Assembly: GCA_905198835.1 (NCBI GenBank)
Contig: CAJKDY010000013.1
Span: forward strand, 19,614-83,613
Reading direction: 5' to 3'
DNA length: 64,000 nt
From: an uncultured Eubacteriales bacterium
Lineage (GTDB): Bacteria; Bacillota; Clostridia; Oscillospirales; Oscillospiraceae
Both the position numbers and the translations under genes were made by a program. The stretch's first letter is position 1. Every line of letters starts with the position of its first letter. This document shows, in pieces, positions 43,060-49,983 of the stretch. The notes under the pieces were generated by a model. It saw only the letters and a program-made list of their open reading frames with translations. It did not search any database and had not been told where the DNA came from.

Positions 43060-44844
43060 CTAGTTCAAAATGGAGAGGTAATAGAGCAGGAAATAGAGCA
43101 CCTGGGCGGCCTCGCCCCGGGTGGCGGGAGCGTTGGGGTCGATGGCGTTGGGGTCGTCCCACAGAAGATTGGTGGGGCTGTCTGGGTCGTCCAGAGAGCA
43201 GCTGAGCAGCCACACTGAGGGCCTGGCCCACTGGGCGTAGCCCGAGAGCGCCGGTAGGTCCCAGTCCGCCGGAGTAGCCTGTCGGACCGCCAGGTCCAGA
43301 TCATCATTGAGCCAGCAGCCCAGACGGCCCAGAACGGTGAAAAGCTCCTGCCGGGTCAGGACCTGCTCGGGGGAGAAGCGGTCCTCCCCGGTGCCTTCCA
43401 TCATCCCCTGGGCGGCGATGGCGGTCACGGCGTCGGCGTACCACGCCTGGGCGTCCACGTCCTCAAACGCCGTCCCATCCGACTGCGTCCAGCACCGCAG
43501 GGCGTTTACCAGCATCTGGGCCAGCTCCGCCCGGGTCAGGGTGTCCGAGGCGTGGAACAGCCCGTCGTCCTTGCCGCTGACCAGACCATAGGCCCGCAGG
43601 GTGTTGATGGCCCGGTTTTCGGCGGTGGCGTCCAAAGCGTCTTCAAACTGGGTATCCACCACGAAGAGATCGGCCACCTCGTTGCGGGTCATCAGCCAGT
43701 TCTCCGGGTCTTGGGCAAAGGCGCCGGCCAGATTCAGGGCCAGATTTTCCGCGGCCACCGGGTCCTCCACCCAGAAGTCGGGGATGACGCCCAGGGTGTG
43801 GTTGGTGTTGCCGCCGGGGGAGTAGAACCGGGCGATGGTGAGCTTGAGACAGTCGCCATCAAAGTAGTCGGGGTAGTTTTTCTCGTCTAAAATGCCCTGC
43901 GCCACGCCTTTGCCATAGGTCCGGCTGCCCACGATGACCGCGGCGCGGTAGTCCCGCAAAGCGGAGGCGAAGGCCTCGGAGGAGGAGGCGGAGTACTCGT
44001 TGACCAGAATGACCACAGGCTTGGTGGTGGCGGGGACGGAACGGGAGGGATAGAACTCGTAGGCGTAGCCGTCGGGACTCTCCTCGTCCTGGGTCCGGGC
44101 CCGTAGGGACAGCATGTTCCCCGGTCCGCAAAAGAGCCCGGCCACATGGGTGGCGGCGTCGGTGAGCCCGCCGGGATTGTTCCGCAGGTCGATGAGCCAG
44201 CACTGGGTCTCCTTGGCGTATTGGCCCATGATCTGATGGAAGTGGCCCAGGGTCTCCTCGCCCCAGGTGGTGCACTGGATGTAGCACACGCCGCCAGGCA
44301 GCAGCTTGCCAGTGGTGGCGGGGATGTAGACGGTCTCCCGGGTCAGCGTCACCGCGCGGCGGCTGCCGCCGCGCAGGTATGTAATGGAGACCTGGGAGCC
44401 CTCCCGGCCCCGGATCATGGCCACGATGTCGTCGGGCTCCATGCCCTGGACGTCCATATGATCCACCGCCACGATCACGTCGCCGGGCTCCAGCCCGCCC
44501 TTGGCGGCGGGGCCATTTTCAAAGACCTCGTCCACCGTGAAGGGGTCCTCCGCCGTCAGCTGGGCGGAGATGGAGATACCAATGCCCACCAGGGTCTCGT
44601 CGCTCATGGAGTCCATAAAGCCCTGGTACTCCTCGGCGGTGAGGTACTGGGTGTAGGGGTCGCCCAGGGCGTCCAGCATCTGCTGCGTCGTGGGCAGGCT
44701 CAAAATGCTCTCGTCTACAGGGTCTACATAGTATTCCTCCAGCAGTTGGCGGGTCTGTTCCGCCGTCAGCGCCGAAGCGGGCGCTGCCAGCAGAGCAAGG
44801 ACCAGCAGCAGGGAAAGCGCGGCGCGTATCCAGCTTTTTTTCAT
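43060..44844 (-). CDS. S41-family C-terminal processing protease with PDZ and SLH domains
   Basis: 594 residues. Signal peptide (MKKSWIRAALSLLLVLALLA), N-terminal helical part, PDZ domain (about 95-170) and S41 catalytic domain with nucleophile Ser in NEYSASSSEAF and general-base Lys in GSRTYGKGVAQG. The last about 190 residues hold three S-layer-homology-type repeats (INTLRAYGLVSGKDDGLF, FEDVDAQAWYADAVTAIAAQ, NAPATRGEAAQVL). It is therefore predicted to be exported and bound to the cell wall. Monocistronic-looking, with AGGAGG before the ATG. Confidence 0.92.
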   Translation of the reverse strand: MKKSWIRAALSLLLVLALLAAPASALTAEQTRQLLEEYYVDPVDESILSLPTTQQMLDALGDPYTQYLTAEEYQGFMDSMSDETLVGIGISISAQLTAEDPFTVDEVFENGPAAKGGLEPGDVIVAVDHMDVQGMEPDDIVAMIRGREGSQVSITYLRGGSRRAVTLTRETVYIPATTGKLLPGGVCYIQCTTWGEETLGHFHQIMGQYAKETQCWLIDLRNNPGGLTDAATHVAGLFCGPGNMLSLRARTQDEESPDGYAYEFYPSRSVPATTKPVVILVNEYSASSSEAFASALRDYRAAVIVGSRTYGKGVAQGILDEKNYPDYFDGDCLKLTIARFYSPGGNTNHTLGVIPDFWVEDPVAAENLALNLAGAFAQDPENWLMTRNEVADLFVVDTQFEDALDATAENRAINTLRAYGLVSGKDDGLFHASDTLTRAELAQMLVNALRCWTQSDGTAFEDVDAQAWYADAVTAIAAQGMMEGTGEDRFSPEQVLTRQELFTVLGRLGCWLNDDLDLAVRQATPADWDLPALSGYAQWARPSVWLLSCSLDDPDSPTNLLWDDPNAIDPNAPATRGEAAQVLYFLLYYLSILN

Positions 44845-44860
44845 GGTTTGCCTCCTGATC

Positions 44861-46528
44861 TTAAGGTCTCGGGTTCTGCTTGATGGCGCTGAGCAGGGCG
44901 GGGATGACTTGCTTTTTTCGGCTGACCACGCCCTCCAGCGTGGCCATGCCGCCGTCCACGCTGACGCGGAAGGCCCGCTGGGCCAGTTCCTCCGCCCCCT
45001 CGCCCACCATCACCAGCTTTGTGGTGGCGGTAGGGATATAGGTGAACATACAAAAGATATAGTCCAGCCGCTGCTTGGCAAGAGCGGTGGGCAGATAGGG
45101 CGTCAGCGCCGCCTGGGCCGCCTCCAGGTTCTTCTCAGTCATAAAGTACCCATGGCCCACGCCAAAACGTACCGTGGCGCTGGAGAAGATCTTATAGTCA
45201 GTGCGCAGGATCTCCTCCGGCGACTTGCCCGAGACGTCGCCGCCCCGGTCGAACATGGTCTCGGCATACTGCTCCATCTCCACCTGGGCCAGCTCCGCCA
45301 GCCGGTGGGCGTGGCGGCGATCCATGTCGGTGCAGGTGGGGGAGCGGAACATCAGCGTGTCCGACAAGATGGCCGAGAGCAGCAGCCCGGCGGTGACTTG
45401 GTCAGGGACCACGCCCGATTCGTCGTAGAGCTGGGAGACGATGGTGCAGGTGGAGCCTACGGGGACGTTGCGGAAAAACACCGGTCCCGCCGTCTCCAGC
45501 GCGCCGATGCGGTGGTGGTCTATGATCTCCAGCACCTCCGCCTCCTCCAGGCCGTCCACGGCCTGGGACCGCTCGTTGTGATCTACCAGGATCAGTTGCT
45601 TTTTTCGCAGGTTCAGCAGGTTGCGCCGGGAGATCAACCCCAGGCAACGGTTCTCCTCGTCCACTATGGGGAAGTAGCGGTATCGAAGCTCGGCGATCTG
45701 CTTGCGCACAGTTTCCACCAGGGTGGTGGGGGTGAAGGTCACAAGGTCCTCGGTCTTCATGGAGTGGCGGATGGGGGCGGCCTGGACGATCATCTGCCCG
45801 GCCACATAAGGCGAACAGGCTGTCACCAGCATGACGCAGTCCTTCTCCTGGGCCAGGGCCCGGATGGTGGAGGAGACCTTGGCCCCGCCGCACACCACGA
45901 TGCACCCGGCCCCGGCGTCTATAGCCGCCAGCTGGGAGTCGGCCCGGTTGGCCAGAATGACCACGTCGCCCGGGCCGATGGCGGCCTCCATGGCCTCAGG
46001 GGTGCCCGCACCCATGACGATGCGGCCCTGGACCACCTTGTCCGCCAGCGATCCGGCCACCACCTCCGCCTCCAGGGTCTGGGCGATGTTTTCATAGGTG
46101 GTCTCCGTCCGGGCCAGCACACGTTCGTCAATGAGATCCAGACTGCCGCCGGCCAGGTCCTTAACGGTCACAAGGCCCATGAGATGCTCCAGCTCGTCCA
46201 CCACGCACAGCGTGTCGGTGTTGCGGTCCCGCAGGGTGTGCCAGGCCCGCCGCAGGCTCATTCCCGGCTCCACGCCCCGCTCATGGCGGTAGTCCGCGTC
46301 CTGGAGCTGGGGGCTGACGTCGGTACAGAGCATGGGACTCTCCACACCGAAATAGTCCAGCACGAACTCCGTCTCCCGGTTCACCAGCCCCGCCCGGCAG
46401 GGCACATAGATATGCTCCGAGTCCAGCGCCGACTTCAGCCTGGCATAGGCGATGGCGGCGCAGATGGAGTCGGTGTCGGGGTTCTTGTGACCCAGCACAA
46501 GAATGGGGTGGTTGGCGCTGCTTGCCAT
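44861..46528 (-). CDS. ppaC: Putative manganese-dependent inorganic pyrophosphatase with CBS and DRTGG domains
   Basis: 555 residues from ATG 46528 after AAAGGAG. Family II pyrophosphatase: DHH motif I GHKNPDTDS (about 10-18), DHH motif in IIDHHRIGALE (about 325), MFRSPTCTDMD (about 380) and DHHA2 C-terminal domain. A regulatory insert carries CBS pairs (about 70-130 and 250-310) and a DRTGG domain between, as in the nucleotide-regulated clostridial enzyme CPE2055-type. Adenine nucleotides would tune activity. The frame extends to 46609 but the ribosome binding site supports 46528. A near-inverted repeat TTTGCTAAGC/GCTAAGCAAA is upstream. Confidence 0.88.
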   Translation of the reverse strand: MASSANHPILVLGHKNPDTDSICAAIAYARLKSALDSEHIYVPCRAGLVNRETEFVLDYFGVESPMLCTDVSPQLQDADYRHERGVEPGMSLRRAWHTLRDRNTDTLCVVDELEHLMGLVTVKDLAGGSLDLIDERVLARTETTYENIAQTLEAEVVAGSLADKVVQGRIVMGAGTPEAMEAAIGPGDVVILANRADSQLAAIDAGAGCIVVCGGAKVSSTIRALAQEKDCVMLVTACSPYVAGQMIVQAAPIRHSMKTEDLVTFTPTTLVETVRKQIAELRYRYFPIVDEENRCLGLISRRNLLNLRKKQLILVDHNERSQAVDGLEEAEVLEIIDHHRIGALETAGPVFFRNVPVGSTCTIVSQLYDESGVVPDQVTAGLLLSAILSDTLMFRSPTCTDMDRRHAHRLAELAQVEMEQYAETMFDRGGDVSGKSPEEILRTDYKIFSSATVRFGVGHGYFMTEKNLEAAQAALTPYLPTALAKQRLDYIFCMFTYIPTATTKLVMVGEGAEELAQRAFRVSVDGGMATLEGVVSRKKQVIPALLSAIKQNPRP

Positions 46529-46719
46529 AGGCGGCGCTCCTTTCTGGGGTACGATTCTGTTAGACGTATTGACCGTAGGCACAAGTTTTGCTAAGCTCGC
46601 GCTTTGCACTGGCTAAGCAAAGCTATTGTATCATAAAGTGTGCCCAATTGGTAGCCGGAATTTCAGCCGCCCACGCATATTTTCCGCTGGAGACCATATG
46701 CTGGCAGGGGTGATGCTGT

Positions 46720-47196
46720 GTGAAGAAGTTCAACTGGCGAATATTCCTGCCGCTTTTGATCCTGACCGAGGGCGTAGGCGCATTGGCGGGGTGGCTCAGC
46801 GCAGAGGGGATGGAGCTCTACCAGGCCGCCGCGGTGAAGCCGCCGCTGTCGCCGCCGGGCTGGGTCTTTGGCGTGGTGTGGCCGATCCTCTACGCCCTGA
46901 TGGCCCTTTCCGCCGCCCGGATCTGGTGCGCGCCGGCGTCCAGAGAACGGACCCTGGCCCTGGGGCTGTTCTTTGCCCAGCTGGCGGTGAATTTTGTCTG
47001 GCCGCTGATCTTTTTTGAGCTCATGTGGTTCGCTCCGGCCCTGCTGTGGCTTATTGCTTTGTGGGCCCTGGTGCTTTGGATGACCGCCGCATTTGAAAAA
47101 CTGGACTCCACCGCCGCCTGGCTCCAGACCCCCTACCTGGCCTGGCTCACCTTCGCCGTCTACCTCAACTTCGCCGCCTGGTTCCTCAACCGTTGA
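46720..47196 (+). CDS. tspO: TspO/MBR (tryptophan-rich sensory) family protein
   Basis: 158 residues from GTG 46720. Five membrane helices. Family signatures VKPPLSPPGWVFGVVWPILY (about 39-58) and the Trp/Asn-rich middle ALLWL and LAVNFVWPLIFFELMWFAP are present. TspO binds porphyrins in bacteria. It is followed by a short GC-rich hairpin and no further gene in the same direction until eutT. Confidence 0.88.
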   Translation: MKKFNWRIFLPLLILTEGVGALAGWLSAEGMELYQAAAVKPPLSPPGWVFGVVWPILYALMALSAARIWCAPASRERTLALGLFFAQLAVNFVWPLIFFELMWFAPALLWLIALWALVLWMTAAFEKLDSTAAWLQTPYLAWLTFAVYLNFAAWFLNR

Positions 47197-47229
47197 AGGA
47201 CGCCTTTGAGGTCCGGGAGCGTCAGATAA

Positions 47230-47257
47230 GGGGCGCCGCGTCCATGCGGCGCCCCTT
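47230..47257 (+). terminator. Probable terminator after tspO
   Basis: GGGGCGCCGC / GCGGCGCCCC stem, 33 bases past the stop. The following bases are only TTGCAT, so termination may be incomplete. The stretch 47260-47490 to its right shows no gene. Confidence 0.6.
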
Positions 47258-47490
47258 GCATATGTACGCTGACTTACGTCAGTTGTCTTTGGCCTGCCGC
47301 TTCGGCTCCGCCAGGTGGGCAGTGACCTCGACCCGATTGGATCATAGGCGGGAAATCGCAACTGCGCTTGTTGCTATGCCGGTATTCTACCAACCAAATC
47401 TGAAATGGAACTGAAAAAATATAGAACAAATTGTAAACCTTGTAAGCGTCGTGGTAAGCGCCGCGGCTATCCCTACCGCAAAAGCACGAC

Positions 47491-47525
47491 AAAAAGCCTC
47501 GATCCCATCCGGGACCGAGGCCTTT
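47491..47525 (-). terminator. Terminator of tRNA-Thr
   Basis: GCCTCGATCCC / GGGACCGAGGC stem with an A-run on the + strand, read as TTTTTG on the minus strand directly after the tRNA. Confidence 0.85.
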
Positions 47526-47600
47526 TGGAGCTACTGGTCAGAATCGAACTGACAACCTTCTCATTACGAGTGAGATGCTCTACCATTGAGCCACAGTAGC
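47526..47600 (-). tRNA. tRNA-Thr (anticodon CGU)
   Basis: 75-nt tRNA on the minus strand: acceptor GCTACTG / CAGTAGC with encoded CCA, D-arm GGCTCAATGGTAGAGC, anticodon stem-loop TCTCA-CTCGTAA-TGAGA giving CGU, and T-arm TCAGTTCGATTCTGA. Confidence 0.93.
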
Positions 47601-47626
47601 ATATGCTGTTTTTGGGGTGCGGAGGT

Positions 47627-47655
47627 ACTATACCACATTTTCCGGTCAGCGTCAA
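47627..47655 (-). promoter_or_regulatory. Promoter of tRNA-Thr
   Basis: Minus-strand TTGACG (47650-47655) and TATAGT (47627-47632) spaced by 17 bases. Confidence 0.78.
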
Positions 47656-47664
47656 GAGTGGTCG

Positions 47665-47694
47665 TTGCATACTTTTTCCCATCTATGCTATACT
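47665..47694 (+). promoter_or_regulatory. Promoter of the eutT/eutN cluster
   Basis: TTGCAT (47665-47670) and TATACT (47689-47694) with 18-base spacing, about 35 bases before the eutT ATG. Confidence 0.65.
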
Positions 47695-47729
47695 ACAAAA
47701 AAGAACTGTATGGACAAGGGGATGGGGAC

Positions 47730-48296
47730 ATGGAGAAGAAGACGGAGTACAAAGGGCTCAATGGCCGGCGGTTCCAGGAGAAGCCGGAGGACTGGACCCA
47801 TCTGAACGGTGAGATCCTGGTGCCCAAGGACCACCCCCGCATCCGCTTTCGGGGGCAGATGGACCTGCTGGAGGCCAAGGTGGTCCGGGCCCAGGTGGAG
47901 CTGGTGGAGCGCCATGCGCCAAAAGGACTGGTGGACGATCTGGAGACGGTGGTGGAGCTGTGCCGCCAGATCATCCGCAGCGAGGTGCTGGACGAGCCGC
48001 TGCCCGAGCAGAACATCATCGGCCTGTCACCCCAGGAACTGCGGCGGCAGTCCCACGACCCACAAGGAGTGTTTGGCGTGGAGTATATGAAGCTGCCCAA
48101 CCATTCCCTGGGCTTTGTCTATGCAGCGCTCAACGAGCTCCGGGCCCAGGCCCGGGCGGCGGAGACCGTGGCGGTGACCGCCTTTTCCAGCCGCCCCACC
48201 CAGGCTCAGCGGGATATTTTGCAGACCATGAACCGCCTGTCCAGCGCCTTCCACATTCTGATGTGCCGGGTGCTCAGCGGCCACTATGCCCGCTGA
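47730..48296 (+). CDS. eutT: EutT-type cob(I)alamin adenosyltransferase
   Basis: 188 residues from ATG 47730 behind AAGGGGATGGGG. Makes adenosylcobalamin, the cofactor of ethanolamine ammonia-lyase and diol dehydratase. It begins with an EutT-like N-terminal region (NGEILVPKDHPRIRFRGQMD, about 26-45), then the helical cobalamin adenosyltransferase domain (LLEAKVVRAQVELVE onward to HILMCRVLSGHY). No paired Cys or His metal motif is obvious in the EutT position. Its stop overlaps the next start. No lyase or reductase gene is in the window. Confidence 0.82.
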   Translation: MEKKTEYKGLNGRRFQEKPEDWTHLNGEILVPKDHPRIRFRGQMDLLEAKVVRAQVELVERHAPKGLVDDLETVVELCRQIIRSEVLDEPLPEQNIIGLSPQELRRQSHDPQGVFGVEYMKLPNHSLGFVYAALNELRAQARAAETVAVTAFSSRPTQAQRDILQTMNRLSSAFHILMCRVLSGHYAR

Positions 48297-48711
48297 GGGC
48301 GGTCTGGCGCTGCTGGACGTGCCCGGTGAGCCCTTGGGGGTATATCTGCGCAGCGCCCTGGACGCCGCGGGGCTGCTGGGCGACGGCAGCGACGGCGTGG
48401 TGTTGCCGGTGCTGACGGGCCAGACCGTCTGCCAGGTCTATGCCGGGGTCTGCCTGGAAGAGCCGGCCCGGCAGGTTTTGGCGGCGCTGCTGGCGGGGAG
48501 GCCGGTGTGGACGCCGGAGGAGGGCCTGTCCGACCTGGGGACGGGAGCGCTGGGGCGGCTGGTCCGGGAGCGGCTATACACGCTGCGCCGGGCGGGCTTG
48601 CGCATCTGTCCGCTGGGCCGCTTGGCGGCGCTGGCGGCGTATAGAGGGGAGAGAGACCATGGAGCTGGGCCGGGTCCGAGGTTCGGTTTGGTGTACCAAA
48701 AAATCCGGTGA
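48286..48711 (+). CDS. Microcompartment-cluster protein, possibly PduM-like
   Basis: 141 residues. The ATG overlaps the eutT stop by 11 bases and the end overlaps eutN by 53 bases. No confident family. It has no signal or transmembrane helix, an acidic to hydrophobic N-terminus (LALLDVPGEPLGVYLRSALD) and a helical middle with VLPVLTGQTVCQVYAGVC. Its place directly before a EutN-type gene and its size match PduM in pdu operons, which is the only reason for that guess. It could also be a lineage-specific shell-assembly factor. Confidence 0.55.
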   Translation: MPAEGGLALLDVPGEPLGVYLRSALDAAGLLGDGSDGVVLPVLTGQTVCQVYAGVCLEEPARQVLAALLAGRPVWTPEEGLSDLGTGALGRLVRERLYTLRRAGLRICPLGRLAALAAYRGERDHGAGPGPRFGLVYQKIR

Positions 48712-48925
48712 ACTGTCTGGGTGTAAGCTCTTGCTGGTAGAGGGCTGGGACCCGCTGGACGAGGCTGGCGGCGGCAAGCTGCGGGTGTGCGCTGACGTCA
48801 TCGGCGCGGGGGTCGGCGAAGGCGTGCTGGTGGCCACGGGCACCGCGGCCCGCCGGGCCATCGGCGCGGACAAAGCGCCGGTGGACGCGGCGGTGGTGGC
48901 TATCGTGGACGGCTGGGAAGCGTGA
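48659..48925 (+). CDS. eutN: EutN/CcmL-type microcompartment vertex protein
   Basis: 88 residues from ATG 48659 after GAGGGGAGAG. Pentameric protein that caps the vertices of bacterial microcompartments. The sequence MELGRVRGSVWCTKKSGEL then CKLLLVEGWDP, VCADVIGAGVGEGVLVATG and PVDAAVVAIVDGWE is the complete EutN fold. It overlaps the preceding ORF by 53 bases, an unusually long overlap, but start and length match the family well. No hexameric shell protein gene (BMC-H or BMC-T) is present nearby. Confidence 0.9.
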   Translation: MELGRVRGSVWCTKKSGELSGCKLLLVEGWDPLDEAGGGKLRVCADVIGAGVGEGVLVATGTAARRAIGADKAPVDAAVVAIVDGWEA

Positions 48926-48928
48926 GCA

Positions 48929-49052
48929 TAGGCGGCCCGGCCCCGATGGGGCCCCGACAGGCCCAAAACAGGCGAAGGGCAAAGTCCTGAGCGGTATTTG
49001 GGCCGCGCAGGAGCGAAGCGGGGCCGAGAAGGACGCCCAATGCGAACGTGAC
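48929..49052. repeat. Dispersed intergenic repeat, copy B
   Basis: About 124 bases after eutN, matching 23239-23362 in reverse complement. The most conserved stretches are the GGCCCAAAACAGGCG block and the GAAGCGGGGCCGAGAAGG end. Copy B differs from A by a few substitutions and a small changed block near the middle. Confidence 0.8.
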
Positions 49053-49070
49053 AGCCCCCCAAACGCGCCC

Positions 49071-49283
49071 TTAGAGCCGCTCCAGAGCCTGGATGGTCTC
49101 GGCCAGCGTCCGTTGGGGCAAAAAGCCGCCTACCAGGGCGATGAGCTGTTCCAGAGTCACCGACTTGGCCGAGCCGGAGAACTGCTTGCGAAAGACAAAG
49201 GGAAATTTTTTCCGCAAAAGCTCCCGAGCGCCGGGGTATTCCAGAATTTCCCCAATGGTGATCTGCCGGTTGCGTAAGTCCAT
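49071..49283 (-). CDS. Small soluble protein, function unknown
   Basis: 70 residues from ATG 49283 with GGAAAGGAT before it. It starts MDLRNRQITIGEILEYPGAR, then a basic KKFPFVFRKQF segment and a helical tail. No Cys, no signal. Codon use and ribosome binding site support expression. It diverges from the DUF1540 gene. A long inverted repeat (49302-49353) sits in the shared upstream region. Family not recognised. Confidence 0.65.
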   Translation of the reverse strand: MDLRNRQITIGEILEYPGARELLRKKFPFVFRKQFSGSAKSVTLEQLIALVGGFLPQRTLAETIQALERL

Positions 49284-49301
49284 GAAATCACATCCTTTCC
49301 C

Positions 49302-49353
49302 GATAGTATATGCGCCCCCACGCATAACCTTGCCTGGGGCGGCGCATACTATC
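49302..49353. promoter_or_regulatory. Inverted repeat in the divergent region
   Basis: GATAGTATATGCGCC (49302-49316) and GGCGCATACTATC (49341-49353) are inverted with a 24-base spacer. It lies between the two divergent small genes and contains TATACT/TATACT-like boxes on both strands, so it may hold both -10 boxes or an operator pair. Confidence 0.5.
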
Positions 49354-49384
49354 TCATGCGAAAGCGCGAAAGGAGATGCCTTTT

Positions 49385-49576
49385 ATGAACGACAACGTCA
49401 ACCAATCCATCCAGTGCTCCGTCACCAGCTGCGCCCATCACTGCGGCGACAAAGACTACTGCTCGCTGAAGGCCATCAAGGTGGGCTGCTGCGACCCCGC
49501 CGTGGCCAAGTGCGACCAGACCGAGTGCGCTTCTTTTGACCTGGGCACCCACGGCACCAGCTGCTGCAAGGGCTAA
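49385..49576 (+). CDS. DUF1540 cysteine-rich protein
   Basis: 63 residues from ATG 49385, 9 bases after AAAGGAG (an ATG at 49376 touches the ribosome binding site and is rejected). Ten Cys residues in a DUF1540-like pattern (CSVTSCAHHCGDKDYCSL, CCDPAVAKCDQTECASF) suggest metal or disulfide binding. DUF1540 proteins are common in spore-forming Clostridia. Function unknown. Ends at a strong two-way terminator shared with the next gene. Confidence 0.88.
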   Translation: MNDNVNQSIQCSVTSCAHHCGDKDYCSLKAIKVGCCDPAVAKCDQTECASFDLGTHGTSCCKG

Positions 49577-49585
49577 ACATCTGGG

Positions 49586-49624
49586 AAAAATAGGGACCTG
49601 CCCTTGGGGCAGGTCCCTATTTTT
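49586..49624. terminator. Bidirectional terminator between two Cys-rich genes
   Basis: A perfect 18-bp stem AAAAATAGGGACCTGCCC / GGGCAGGTCCCTATTTTT with a 3-base TTG loop. T-runs on both strands. Confidence 0.95.
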
Positions 49625-49877
49625 AACCTTTTTGCTGGGCCAGCTGGGCGGCAGCGAGGGCGTTCAGCGCGCCCAAAATGTCGCACAGCAGCTTGTTTTG
49701 GCACTCCAGCCGCGCCTCCAGTTCGCCCCAGCGGCAGCAGCTGCCGCAGCCCGCTGACGCTTGCGTGTCCCTGGCGTCGATGTGGGTGGTGGGCATATCT
49801 TCCAGCGCGCGGCGGCGCTGGAGCCAGTCCAGTCGGCAGCAAGGCCCTTGGGCGCCGGTACAGGTTCTTTCAGCCAT
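49623..49877 (-). CDS. Small Cys-rich protein, function unknown
   Basis: 84 residues from ATG 49877 after AAGGAGG. Seven Cys, two as CC pairs (GPCCRLDW and CGSCCRWGE), then a hydrophobic-to-helical C-terminal part (LLCDILGALNALAAAQLAQQ). No signal peptide. It could bind metal through the Cys cluster. It converges with the DUF1540 gene and diverges from the ABC transporter operon. Family not recognised. Confidence 0.7.
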   Translation of the reverse strand: MAERTCTGAQGPCCRLDWLQRRRALEDMPTTHIDARDTQASAGCGSCCRWGELEARLECQNKLLCDILGALNALAAAQLAQQKG

Positions 49878-49914
49878 GATGCAACCCTCCTTGGCCCTAT
49901 TCTATGCGCCGGGC

Positions 49915-49943
49915 TTGACAATTGTCTACCAAAAGGCTATGCT
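49915..49943 (+). promoter_or_regulatory. Promoter of the ABC transporter operon
   Basis: Perfect TTGACA (49915-49920) and TATGCT (49938-49943) with 17-base spacing, about 40 bases before the lipoprotein start. Confidence 0.75.
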
Positions 49944-49983
49944 TACTAGGAATGATTTCTAAGAGGAAACGGAGGAACTCCCC

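Noticed and set aside
46556..46625. Near-inverted TTTGCTAAGC repeat as a manganese riboswitch for the pyrophosphatase gene
   Set aside because: No conserved riboswitch core was recognisable; only the inverted arms are seen.
47269..47360. Minus-strand reading ending VTAHLAEPKRQAKDN that could be a recombinase tail
   Set aside because: Too short, starts after a stop and cannot be extended; only a vague resemblance, so not called.
48286..48711. Considered as a spurious ORF because of its 53-base overlap with eutN
   Set aside because: Kept as a low-confidence CDS: it starts in overlap with the eutT stop, keeps a coding-like composition and fills a PduM-like position.
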